Shown one piece after another: positions 1 to 10,344 of a DNA stretch of 64,000 nt. Origin of the DNA: Vitellaria paradoxa (lineage: Eukaryota; Streptophyta; Magnoliopsida; Ericales; Sapotaceae). The stretch spans positions 31,830,419-31,894,418 of the forward strand of contig CM034239.1 of the NCBI GenBank assembly GCA_019916065.1, written 5' to 3'. Each line of letters opens with the position of its first letter. The stretch's first letter is position 1. The notes beneath the pieces are model-generated. The model saw only the letters and a program-made list of their open reading frames with translations, had not been told where the DNA came from and made no database searches. The position numbers and the translations under genes were made by a program.

Positions 1-1
1 A

Positions 2-859
2 AGGGGCTGGGCACATTGGGTTACAACAAGTAGGAGGGCTGTGGTACCATATGTGAGAGAGTTTTACTCAAATGCTAAAGTGGGTATGATTCATGGGAGA
101 CCTGAGATAAACTCTAAGGTTAGAGGGAAGAGAATTAGTTTGAATCTTGAGAAGATTTCTTTCATAGGTCACTTGCCTGTTGAAAGAATACCCGAATCCA
201 CACCTAAACAAAAAGCACAATGGGAGAAGCAATTGCATAAGGACAATTTGGCTAGGCTCTTCACAGCCAACCCTCAAGCTCAATGGACCACTGCTAGGAT
301 GTCCAAGTCAGGAATTACTCCCAAAAGTAATGTCCTTCACATGCTAGTCTGTTCTTTATTTCTGCCCCATGCTTACAAGTCAACCATCACTCTAGAACAA
401 GCCATGATTATGGGAAAGTTGTTGTTAGGCATTCCCATGGATTTACCTTACCACATTTGGTTGGTTATTTCTCATGTGGTAGAGAAATCAGAATCCACTG
501 CTGGGCTGCCTTTTGGAGGTTTAATTACAGAGATAATTCAGCACTTTTTGGGAATAGAGGAAGAGGCAGGAATGGCCATTGTGAAAGCTGCTCCTTTGAT
601 AGACAAGATATCTATGAATCGAAGTCGAGGACAATTGAAGAAGGCTGCTCCACCTGCAGTTGAGAACAACCAGCAGCAGCCAGCAGAGGAGGAGGCAACT
701 GAAGCAGCCCCCATGAGCACAGAGGAGAAGTTGAAGTTAATCCAGCAAAATCAAGAAGTACTGATGAGGGAAGTTAGTGAGCTGAGACAGGGGCAGCAAA
801 AGCTTATTCGAATGGTGGAGAGCATATTCGAATTGAGTCAAGAAGGGAGAAATGCTTAA
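2..859 (+). CDS. ORF3 (putative plant transposon protein) of E1, 5'-partial
   Basis: The frame is open from base 2 to the stop at 857-859, so the true start lies before the window; the GTG at 41 is only an internal codon. The protein resembles the 'putative plant transposon protein' domain (Pfam PF20167 type, recalled from memory) found downstream of pol in Athila-like Gypsy elements. It shares with the ORF3s at 34431-35828 and 57505-58593 an LH-x3-CS-x3-P block, a lone W, and an LPFGG-x2-TE signature (here LPFGGLITE). The tail after about residue 200 is Q/E/A-rich and predicted coiled coil. No stop interrupts it, unlike the two relatives. Two ATTCGAAT palindromes (806-813, 826-833) sit in its last codons. 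Function is unknown in this family; ORF3 sits where some Athila elements carry an env-like gene. Confidence 0.7.
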   Translation, partial: RGWAHWVTTSRRAVVPYVREFYSNAKVGMIHGRPEINSKVRGKRISLNLEKISFIGHLPVERIPESTPKQKAQWEKQLHKDNLARLFTANPQAQWTTARMSKSGITPKSNVLHMLVCSLFLPHAYKSTITLEQAMIMGKLLLGIPMDLPYHIWLVISHVVEKSESTAGLPFGGLITEIIQHFLGIEEEAGMAIVKAAPLIDKISMNRSRGQLKKAAPPAVENNQQQPAEEEATEAAPMSTEEKLKLIQQNQEVLMREVSELRQGQQKLIRMVESIFELSQEGRNA

Positions 860-2536
860 TTTCAGTATTTCAGCCATGATTCAGACCTTTTTGTCCTTGA
901 AACCAGATTTTTGACAGCAAATCTTTAGAATATTTCAAATATGTTTTGTCAACAATAGGATTTGGATTGATGTTCCTGCTGTTTGTTTCTTTTGATTAGG
1001 TTTAAGTTGTTTTGTTTTATTTTTGCTACCTATGACTTTGAACTTACAACTTGGAATGAATGAAATTTCTGTTTTCTTGGAATTAGTGATGTCATTTGCA
1101 TAAATTGGATTGAGCTGAGTTGAAGCATGAAATTTTAAGAGTTGTTGTGGTTGCCATGTGTTTTTAAGTTGAAAGGTTTGTGAATGGATTTAGTTTGAGG
1201 ATTGTTGATCTAACATTTGTCTTGAGGAATGAAATTATGAATGAATAATGTGTTTTATGGATTTCCATATATAGTGGAGACTTAAAACCTGAAGTGAGAT
1301 ATTTGAGCTTTAAACTTTGTTCATGAGAGACTTCATTTACTCTAAGGGCTTTCCAAAAGCTCAAGCTTTTTGCACTTCAAATTCCTTCAATAACTCCACT
1401 TATACTATTTTGCTTTAGGTGTTTGTGAAGTGATAGAAGAATGGAACTAGACTTCTGATTCTTAACTTTTATGGTTGGATGGAATGAAATCATAGAAGTG
1501 ATATTAGGCCATTTTTCTTAACATTTGAGCTTGGAATGCCTTTCTTTGATAAACATGATCATTGTAGCCAAGTTTGAGCCTTATTAGAGCATTCATACTT
1601 CTTCATTTTTACCACATAATTCCTTTAACCAAAATGAATGCTCTCTAGCCTTCCCTATGTATTTTGGAATGCACTGAGAATAGAAATGAAGGTTGGTGGG
1701 CTGAATTGTGGGATTTGGAGGTGAGAAGAAAGAAAAATGAATGGAATGAGAAAAAAAGAAAATGTTAAGGGAAATTGTTGATAAAAAGAAAATCAAAAAG
1801 GTGGAAACTGTTTTAATTTTGAAATACATTCACTTGAGGTAACTTTCAATTTCAAAAAAAAAAAAACACAATACAAATGAATTGTAGAAGGGTGGAAGAA
1901 AGTTTATTTCAGTATTTCAAATCAGTTTTTGAATTCCTTATCCTTTCCTTCTATTACCTTATTAAACCTCATGGCCCCATTACAACCCATTGCAAGTCCT
2001 AATTGATCTTTGAAAGAATTTTCATTCAATTGTGAAATTTAGGAATTAGGGAATCATGGTGAAAATTCTGAAATTACTTTGCTACATCATTCCTTCATGG
2101 AGTTATGCCAAGTCTAATTCTTTCTTGAATACATCATTTTTGACTTTTTGATGCCACCTTCTAGAATTTGATGAACATTTACTCTTAATAAGGGGCATCT
2201 TGAGTGAAACCTTGTGTGCTCTATTTTCTTTGGAGTGAATTCCAAGGTGAGATTTGAAGTCAAAACTTGGGAATGAAATGGAATGCAAAGTTCAGAATTA
2301 AATGAAGTTCTAAAGATGTATGTTAAGTTGATAAAGCTAAAAGCTGCTATTCATTCACATTCATTTCACACATTTGGCAAGTTTCACATCTCTTATAAAA
2401 TTTTAAATTTTAAACTTTGCTTATGAAAATTTTTGCTTATGGTGTTAACTAATTCCATATGAATAGCTGAAATATCATTCAAATTGAAATGAAATTAATG
2501 CTTTTGGATTTCTCTCCTATTTCTTCTATTAGAAGC
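860..2536 (+). other. Non-coding 3' region of E1
   Basis: AT-rich sequence between the ORF3 stop and the hairpin/polypurine tract. I see no ORF with codon-like composition and no known motif, only scattered runs of A or T. E2 has a corresponding non-coding stretch here. Confidence 0.5.
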
Positions 2537-2574
2537 ATTACTAGGGACTAGTAATGTTGTAGTTGGGGGGTGTG
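2537..2574 (+). other. Hairpin plus polypurine tract of E1
   Basis: A perfect 8-bp stem with a GGA loop (2537-2555) is followed 8 bases later by the G-run AGTTGGGGGGTG, the plus-strand primer site directly before the LTR. The same hairpin and G-run arrangement occurs in E2 and E3 with compensatory stem changes. Confidence 0.7.
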
Positions 2575-4005
2575 TGATTGGACATCAATTGTTACATATT
2601 TATATATTCAAATTACACTTGCACACATCATAAAAAGATATAAAATCTATGTTTTGTGCAGATTTCATCTCCATATCTCCAAAGTGGAATATGTGTTGAT
2701 TTCCATCACAAAAACAAGAAATTGAGCTACATTGAGGGTGTTGAGAAGAAAGCATACTGCACAACACATCAAAGGATTGAAGCTATTTCAGAAGAAGAAG
2801 AAAATTCAGTTGAAATCAATGCAAAGAGATCAGAATCACTATTCTGGAAATTTCTACAGCAGGGGATCATATTCGAATATGGTTTTACTGTATTCGAATA
2901 TAAGCTTCTTCACAGCAACGAATTCCATGTGACCCCAACTTCTCCATGTGATGTAACCTGCAATCCAGGGTGGGCAAATCAGTAAAAAAGATATAGGAGA
3001 GAGAAGGAGCCATCATGAGGACTACATTCAGTTAGAGGAGAGAGAAAGAGAGGGGAGAGAAGGAAGAGAGAAGTGGAGTGAGACACACACGAAAAACAGA
3101 GAAGATTTGGGGAAAGAGATTCAGTTTTTGTAGAGAGAGTTTTGGAGAGAAATTCGTGGAGAGTTCATAGTTTTACATTGGAATTTCAATTCGACATTGG
3201 AGTTTTTGAGATTTACATTTTGAATTCATTCCAATTTCTGTAATCAGATTTTCAGTTCTAAATCCATTAAACTTTCAATTTCAGATTGTAATGTCTTCCA
3301 ATCAGATTTCCACTTCTGTTTTTCTTCTTTTTAACATGCTCGGCTGAGTCTTCTTGGGCCAAGGCAAGGGTAATGCCCTTCCAATGAATCTCAAGTGGCC
3401 GAACTTCATGAATTTACTTTGAGTTCTTATGGTTATCAAGTCAATTTGCAGCTGGGTGTCTTAGAACTCATTGATTCAAGACCCGATTAATCCAACTTTG
3501 TATATCCTATTGATGAGTTCATAGGTGTTGCTTAACTTAGAACTCTCATGACATTGTTGTATGTGGGTTGCTAGAATTAGAACTCCTATTGTCCTTAAAA
3601 TAGGTTATGCACATTGAATGTTTAATCCATGGTTTGTTTCAATTGAAATTAATTTTCTCAAAAATCAGTACAAATTGAATTGGTAATTTATAAACTCTTG
3701 GCACTTGAAATTCATTCGGATTGGTATTAAACTTTTCTTGCTCAACTTTTTTTTTTTATCACTTAATCTTTGAGTTTAAATTCACTTTGCTTTTGGAAAA
3801 TTAGTTCAAAACCATCAACCAACCAAATCAGATTTTAATTTTCTATTTCACATTTTTCTGTGAGTTGTGTTTTGCCAAATTAATCTCCATTAGAGTCATT
3901 CACTTCATTACTCCCTAGATCCCTATGGAAATGACCTGGGACTCACCAGTTATTTTGTGCTTCAACAACACCTTGCACTTGGGGGAAAACTTGTCTTGAT
4001 TTACC
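2575..4005 (+). repeat. 3' LTR of E1
   Basis: The start TGATTGG follows the G-run, matching the TGATT starts of the E2, E3 and solo LTRs. The 3' end carries the family's terminal signature (gggactcacc ... cttgcacttg). The exact end is uncertain because only one copy is present. A TATA-like box lies at 2990-2997, about 90 bp after paired ATTCGAAT palindromes. Confidence 0.6.
2868..2997 (+). promoter_or_regulatory. ATTCGAAT palindrome pair and TATA-like box in E1 LTR
   Basis: A 14-bp perfect palindrome centred on TTCGAA (2868-2881) and a 10-bp one (2891-2900) lie upstream of GATATAGGAG (2990-2997), followed by a GA-rich stretch typical of a 5' leader. This matches the palindrome-then-TATA layout of the other LTRs. 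Promoter function is inferred. Confidence 0.45.
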
Positions 4006-4089
4006 TCACTTAACACTTTCTTTAAATTTGAATTTATAATCTGAATTTTCATTTGAGCTTTTATTTTGGAGTGAGGTAATTAAACAAGA

Positions 4090-6280
4090 ACAAGCATCGA
4101 CCATGTCATTTTATGTCATAACATCATATTACCATGTTAAGCCATGTTAGATATCATATTCACCATGTCATATCATTTCTACCATGTTATACAATGTCAT
4201 TGTCATCATATAATAGGCTAACATGCCATATTGCCATATTATGCCACGTTATACATGCCATGATCATGCTATGCCATGCTAACATATCTTATCACCATCC
4301 TACATCATGATATAACATGCTAGGACATCATTTACCATACTAGTTCATGCTATAACATGCCATGCATCATGTTCTAATATGTTAGCACATGCCTTGACAT
4401 GTTAGGACACATTCAAACATGCAAACACACACCTACTAGGCTGATACAAACTTAGAAATTAAACGCTCATCAATCCAAAGAATTCAACTGAGTGAGCAAG
4501 ACTCCAAAGATTGGAAATGATTTAGGATTGGCTAAGCCGATAATTTCTAATTCATGACTTTCTTTAGACTTATCTAACATGTATCGTTGAATTGCCATCC
4601 ATGATAGAATATAAATTTTCATCACATTCAATATGCCCATGACATATCTAATCATGGAAACAGCATTACTCACATCACATTAGGCTCCTAGACATTTTCA
4701 CACAGACGTGATCATCATTACCAGGAACTGAGCTCTCAATCTGAGTTGAGTTCCTTTCCCAAATGATGGACACTCACTCATGCGTGAGGCACATCCTTAG
4801 AGCAAAGCTCCTTTCCACAGTTATGTGCAAGGCGCTAACTGTCTCTTCCCTTAGAGTTGAACTCCCCAACGGAGTGAAACTCTATCTTTAGTTATGTGTA
4901 AGGCACTAACTATTTCCTTTCATCTGGATCGAGACTCATTTCCTTCTCTAATTATGTGTAAGGCACTAACTGTTCATTGTTACCTAGAGCCAGTTACACG
5001 CTAGGTGCTAATTATCTCTCCCCAGTAGAGTGAAACTCTACCTCTAGTTATGCGCTAGACACTAACTATTTCTTCTTACTTAGAGCAAGGGTCATTTCCC
5101 TCAGTTATACGCCAGGTGTTAACTATCTTTCTCGTTTAGAGCAAGGCTTCTTTCTTTAGTTAACCATTTCCCAGTTATATGCAAGGCGCTAACTATCTCT
5201 TACCATTTGGATGAAGGTCCCTTTCCCAGTTAAGCACAAGGTGCTAATTGTCTTTTATCATATGGAGCGAAACTCTCTTCCCAAGTTACGCATGACGCGC
5301 TAACTTTCATTTCAGTCTCGGAGCTAAGCTCTCACAGTACAACGACAATTACTCTTAATCTATACCCAAAGCTACATAGACCTGATCCCTTTTTAGGGTA
5401 CATAGACAGCTCGAGTAGATAGCTTGAGTTTGGTCACCCTAATCTTCATAGACCATTGGTCCTCAATCTAGAGCTAGGCTCTTACGTTCATCATAAAGTT
5501 TCAACTATCGGGAGTGAGTTGCAGTGACCTGATCCCTGTCACTAGGTACGAAGGCAATTCGAATAGATAGCTTGAGTGCGATCTCCATGGTCTTCATAGA
5601 CCATCTGTGTGAGGTGTCAATTTAGACTTAGAGCTAGGCTCTTACATTTGCATACTAGTTTGCATCTCACCAACATGTAATTTGGACCACTTTAGGTCTG
5701 AACTACATCGACCTGATCCCTTCACAGAGTACGTAGGTAGCTTGAGCACATAGCTCGAGTCTGGTCACTCTGATCTTTATAGACCATCTTTCAATTTACA
5801 TTACAGTCGCACACAAGAGCTAAACTTAGTCACCTCTCATTTCATACATCATTTGCATTCGTGGGTTGTACGCTATGATCATCATAAACTGAAGTATTAT
5901 ACTATGAGATTATGACTACAGAGAGTCGAAAAGGACTCTAGATATACCTTGGTATCCAAACGTAATGGTTTCCATACGTAGCCAAACCCCCGAACCCATT
6001 TTCTCTTATTACATAGACTAGTCAAGAGTTATTAAAAAGGGCCTTCTATCACTATTTCAAAAATATAAACTAAAACACTTTAAACCAAAATCAACACTCG
6101 AGTTTCTTGACACACCCATTTTGAAAACGTCAGATGGCAAATCCTAATCTCTACATTCAAGCCTTGTTTTCAAAACTAAAACATATTTTTATCATTTGGG
6201 CGATCTCAGACGCACGATGTTGCAATAAAGACTTACGATCCACACCCATCAGCTCGGCACGTAAATTCGATTGTGACAAG
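4090..6280. repeat. LTR-like, internally repetitive block
   Basis: Non-coding. It has three internal arrays. At 4095-4440 there are degenerate catgct/catgcc words. At 4815-5310 about nine copies of an AGTTA-N12-TAACT inverted-repeat word lie about 45-75 bp apart. At about 5380-5810 there are three copies of a roughly 170-bp unit beginning cctgatccct and ending near tagaccat. The composition resembles LTRs of chromovirus-type Gypsy elements, but no internal domain, paired LTR or TSD was found, so class and boundaries are inferred. It abuts a Copia fragment. Confidence 0.4.
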
Positions 6281-6870
6281 CACTGTAGATGTTAGTTTAG
6301 TATTTGATAGTAATGGTGCAAATAGTACTACTATTGGTTCGTGAATTCAAATTGTACTACTGATCTTGATAAGAAATGATATCTGATAGAGTATGTCTTC
6401 ACTCTTTCTAGTTCTGCCACTAGTTGGAAAGCAACGTTGTAGACTACAATTGCCTTGACCACCATAGAGGCTGCATATATGATAATAACTGAAGTAGTAA
6501 AAAAAGCTATTTGGTTAAAAGACTTGCTTGGTGAAAAATTAGGTTTGAAATAAGATCTTACTGTAATATATTTTGATAGCCAAAGTACTATACATTTAAC
6601 CAAAGATCAAGTATATCATGAAATGACTAAGCACATTGATTTAGGATATCACTTTGTCCCGAAAAATTATATCTCAAGGACCTATTGGAATTTAGAAGAT
6701 TGGTACAGAGAATAATCCAGCTAATAGATTGACTAAGCCAGTTCTAATTTAGAAGTTCAAGCGTTACTTGGACTTGATTGGTGTTATTGTATTTGAAAAG
6801 CCCTCTAGGGCATTATAGAGGAAGGAAATGATTGTAACTACCCACATATGGGCTTAAGGGGGAGAATTAT
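6281..6870 (+). pseudogene. Copia RNase H remnant
   Basis: Conceptual translation across several frames gives the 3' end of a Ty1/Copia polyprotein. It includes an SWKATLQTTIALTTIEA-like RNase H block, a WLKDLLGE stretch, a DSQSTIHL block, a YHEMTKHID block and a degenerate KPV terminus. Stops and frameshifts are frequent. It is followed by the purine tract ggcttaaggggga and an LTR. The 5' part is missing and the left edge abuts the LTR-like block, so this is an old truncated copy. Confidence 0.75.
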
Positions 6871-7330
6871 TGAGTCATGAGTTGGTAAACCCATGTTGGG
6901 AGGCTTGACTTTGTCTTAACCTCTCTTTGGTTTAAGCCACAATGCATCATCCAAATGTGGTGCTCATTAAAAAAAAAAATTTCTTGCCAACAATTAGGTT
7001 GGCCACATTTAGCTAGGTTGTTCCATTTCTCATGTATAAATAGAGAGGTTTGGAGAGCAAGAAAGTGTACAAAGAAAAAAACAAAGAAAATATTAAATTG
7101 TAGAGAGGTGTGAGAAAAATTAAGTGTTTATCTTGTTGAGTAAGAAATATTTCAGGTACTTTTTGTCTTAATTTTGGTATTGAAACATTTCATGTCTTTC
7201 TCATTTTGTATTCTCCTTTTGTCATAATGAAATACTTCTACTCCCTTTACCCATGAAAATAAGCATTACGCAGAACTACATAATTCATTGTGCCTTTATA
7301 TGTTACAATTATTCTTCATTCTTGCCTACA
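6871..7330 (+). repeat. Copia 3' LTR (approximate)
   Basis: Begins TGAGTCATG right after the purine tract. It contains a good TATA box (tgtataaatagag, about 7034-7046) and a T-rich end with a CA near 7330. The 3' boundary is approximate because no second LTR is present. Confidence 0.5.
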
Positions 7331-7608
7331 CTTATTTTTCTTTCTTCATTACCATATTAATTCTGAATTACATAATTTGTCACAAGAAGTTGAAATAAAG
7401 AGAATGGCAAGGAGGGAGACGCAAGGAGGAGGTTCATCATAGAGAGTAAGGGAAATCGTAGAAACTGAGAAAGAATTACCAATTAAGGTTCCAAAGCAAA
7501 TGGGAAACACAAAATAAGTCAAATTAAGAAAATATATATTATAAAAAAAAATATATATAATAAAAAATAATTGAACTTTTTGATGAGCCAACTTAAACTG
7601 AGCACTAC
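7331..7608. other. Intergenic, no feature seen
   Basis: AT-rich sequence; short ORFs here are low-complexity. Nothing recognisable. Confidence 0.4.
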
Positions 7609-8985
7609 ATGTCTTAAGCTTGACTCGATTTCAACATGAGCCAAAATCATGATTCGAGCTCAACTTAGTGGGTTAATCAAACGAGCCTAAGACGAACCAG
7701 AATGAGTCAAGCCTCAAAAATTCACGAATGGCTTGGTTCATGATGTGCTCTCCTCTCTTTCGCTACCAACTACTCTACTCATTATTAAGTAACAAAGTAG
7801 TGAATTAATCTAGCCTCAAGTCTCCTTTGGGAAGAGTAGCTAGAAGTTACACTTTTTGACTTTTTTTGAAATAATCAAATTTGTTCCATTATATTTTAAA
7901 TTTTTTTTTAAACCGTGAAGCAAAAAATGTCAAATTAACAAAAGTTAAAAATCTAACTATTAAGGACCCATTTTACAAAATTTTTAGTTTTCTGTTTCCG
8001 TTTTCTTTTTTTTTTTTAACTGAACATCAAAACTTATTTGTTAAATTTATTTTTAGTTTTCAAAAAATATGAAAACTATTTTTAAAATTTTTTAAAAATA
8101 TGAAAATATGAAAATTGTACTTTCTCAAGTTTTCATTTTCCTCCACAACCACCATCAATCACAACCATCATTCACCCCCCACAGCCGCCCAACCACCACC
8201 AACTATCGTCAACCATCACTCACATCTAACCACCACCGTCAACTACTACCCACCTCTAACCGACCATCACCCACCGCATGATTTCAACGCATGTCTTAAG
8301 CTTGAATCGATTTTAACACGAGCCAAAATCATGATTCGAGCTCAACTTGTTTGGTTAATTAACCAGGCTTAAGATGATCCAAAATGAGTCAACCTCAAAT
8401 ATTCACGAATAGCTTTGTTCATTCTCTCTTACACTACCAACTACTCAGTAGTTATTAAATAACAGAATAAGAAATCAATCTAACCTTAGGCCCCATTTGG
8501 GAAGAGTAGTTAGAATCTATAGTTTTTTAGCTTTCTTTGCAATTATAAAATTTATCTTATTATATTTTAAATTTCTTTTAGACCATGAAGCGCAAAATAT
8601 CTAATTAATTAAAACTAAAAATCTAGCTATTAAGGGCCTGTTTAACAAAATTTTTAGTTTTCAGTTTTGTTTTTTTTTTTAAACTAGACATCAAAACTGG
8701 TTTAGTAAATTTATTTTCAATTTTTAGAAAATATGAAACTATTTTTAAAATTTTTAAATATTATGAAAACATGAAAATATTTTCATGTTTTCATTTTTCT
8801 CCACAATCACTACCAGGCACAACCATCACCCATTACCCACAGCTACCGAGCTACCACCAACCATTGCCGACTATCAACCACATCCGACCACTACCGTCAC
8901 TACTACCCATCTCCGATAACTATCAACTAGCCATCACCCACATCCAACAACTGCCAATTAGCCACCATCTCTGTTACCAACCGTG
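7609..8985. repeat. Imperfect tandem duplication, about 682-bp units
   Basis: Unit 1 (7609-8290) and unit 2 (8291 to about 8985) share, in order, gtcttaagcttga, agccaaaatcatgattcgag, a ctaccaactactc block, a gggaagagtag block, a ttttacaaaatttttag/tttaacaaaatttttag block and a long CCA/CAC-rich tract. Divergence is substantial, so the duplication is old. Short proline/histidine-rich ORFs in the CCA tracts are composition artefacts. Confidence 0.7.
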
Positions 8986-9295
8986 ACCATCTCTGACAAC
9001 CATCATCCACCTCTGACCAATGCCAATGGGCGACCACCCCAACCACATGCCGCCACCCACCTTTGGCCACCACCAGTCGTCACCCACTTCCAACCACTCT
9101 GCCTCCAATCACCACCACCACCACTGCCTATCCCCCCAATATTGTAACTACCGGCTAATAACTATTATTATCAACATGTTTTTAAGTTTTTCTTTTTTTA
9201 TTATAAATTGAAAATTGAAAGTCAATAACTGAGTAAAAAAAAAAAAACTAAAAATTAAACACAAAATTAAAATTTGACAATTTTGTTAAACAGGC
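8636..9295. mobile_element. MITE-like element with 17-bp terminal inverted repeats
   Basis: GCCTGTTTAACAAAATT at the left is matched by its exact reverse complement at 9279-9295. The interior holds no coding sequence, only CCA-rich and AT-rich tracts. No clear target duplication was found, so the superfamily is not assigned. Unit 1 of the tandem duplication contains a diverged left terminus only. Confidence 0.55.
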
Positions 9296-10119
9296 AAAGC
9301 TAAGAAAAAAATTAATTTTTTTCCATCTCAAGGCCCCATTTGATTGGTCAAAAATTACCAAAAATTATAAAAAGTTATCCACTTTTACCAACTTTTATTA
9401 CTTTCGTTTTCTATGCTTTTACTTTCAAAATTTAAATTTTACAAACGTTTAAAAAAATTACAAAAAGTTACCTATTTTTTTTTAATATTTATCAATTTGT
9501 TGACAAAATTTTTGACCAAAATTATTGAAACAATCTGTTTTTTTTATCATTCTAACAGATTTTTTTCATAGATTTTGATTGATCTTTTAAACGCCATAAA
9601 ATAACGGATACAACTCACTTTTTTTAATTTTTTACACTCGTTATCATCCAAAATGCCTCCAAGTGTTCCCTTGAGAATTAAAGTGGGGTTAACAGGTGTA
9701 AAGGCGGTGGATCCATTTAAGAGACAGATCATTTCCGTCCCCCGTTAAGAAAGCAGATTCCGCGTCAAGGCATCCTTCCCACCCTCCTCACCAACAAGTA
9801 GACGGTGGCCAGGAATGAAATCAAAACACCAACAACACTATCTATCTATCATCAGAGTCATCAGACTAATTATATACATATATATATTACCAACCAATGT
9901 CAACACAACGGATCCGCAACCACTGACAACCGACGTGTCACCGGCACTTTCGTGTCGGCAACGAAACCTCGAGGCAAGCCAACAAAAGACCTCTCTCACC
10001 TCCACAACCTAATTTCCCTTCCATGACTCTCTATCTGTCTTTTCTCAATTTTGTTTTTTCATTTTAACTTTCATTAATTTCAAAAATAGCTCGAGCGAGT
10101 GAGAGAGACTTGTCACGCG
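9296..10119. other. Upstream region of the DUF1223 gene
   Basis: AT-rich with one weak inverted pair (ttggtcaaaaatt near 9338 and its complement near 9510) that may be a decayed MITE. From about 9735 the composition becomes GC-richer, as expected for a gene-proximal promoter. Confidence 0.4.
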
Positions 10120-10127
10120 TATATATA
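10120..10127 (+). promoter_or_regulatory. TATA box of the DUF1223 gene
   Basis: TATATATA in the context gcgTATATATAgga, about 225 bp before the ATG. This implies a transcription start near 10150 and a pyrimidine-rich 5' UTR of roughly 195 bases. Confidence 0.6.
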
Positions 10128-10344
10128 GGAAATATTCAAGCCCTTCTCAGCATTTCTTTCGCCACCTTTCTCTCCCCACCGCCACCGCCATAATCTCTCT
10201 CTTATTTCTCTGCTCCTCCGTTCTCCAATTCAGCTGATCTCCTTTTCCGATCAACCAAAGGAGTAATATAAAATCCAAAACCAATAAATCCGACCCACCG
10301 CCACCGTTATCCAGCAGCCTGAGACGACGACGTAGCACCGTACA

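Larger units (their letters stand above)
1..4005 (+). mobile_element. Athila-like Gypsy element E1, 3' part (ORF3, 3' region, 3' LTR)
   Basis: The order is ORF3, a 1.7-kb AT-rich non-coding tail, a hairpin, a polypurine tract and a 3' LTR, as in the complete elements E2 and E3 in this window. The 5' part lies outside the window. The right boundary is approximate because no second LTR copy is available; the LTR 3'-end signature (cttgcacttg plus about 20-50 bases) is present at about 3971-4005. No target-site duplication can be assessed. Confidence 0.65.

Noticed and set aside
2656..2985. 109-aa ORF
   Set aside because: Located in the U3 region of the E1 LTR and contains the palindrome boxes; better explained as regulatory sequence.
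8115..9211. Pro/His-rich ORFs
   Set aside because: Translations of CCA/CAC-rich tracts in the tandem duplication; no conserved start and no protein-like composition.
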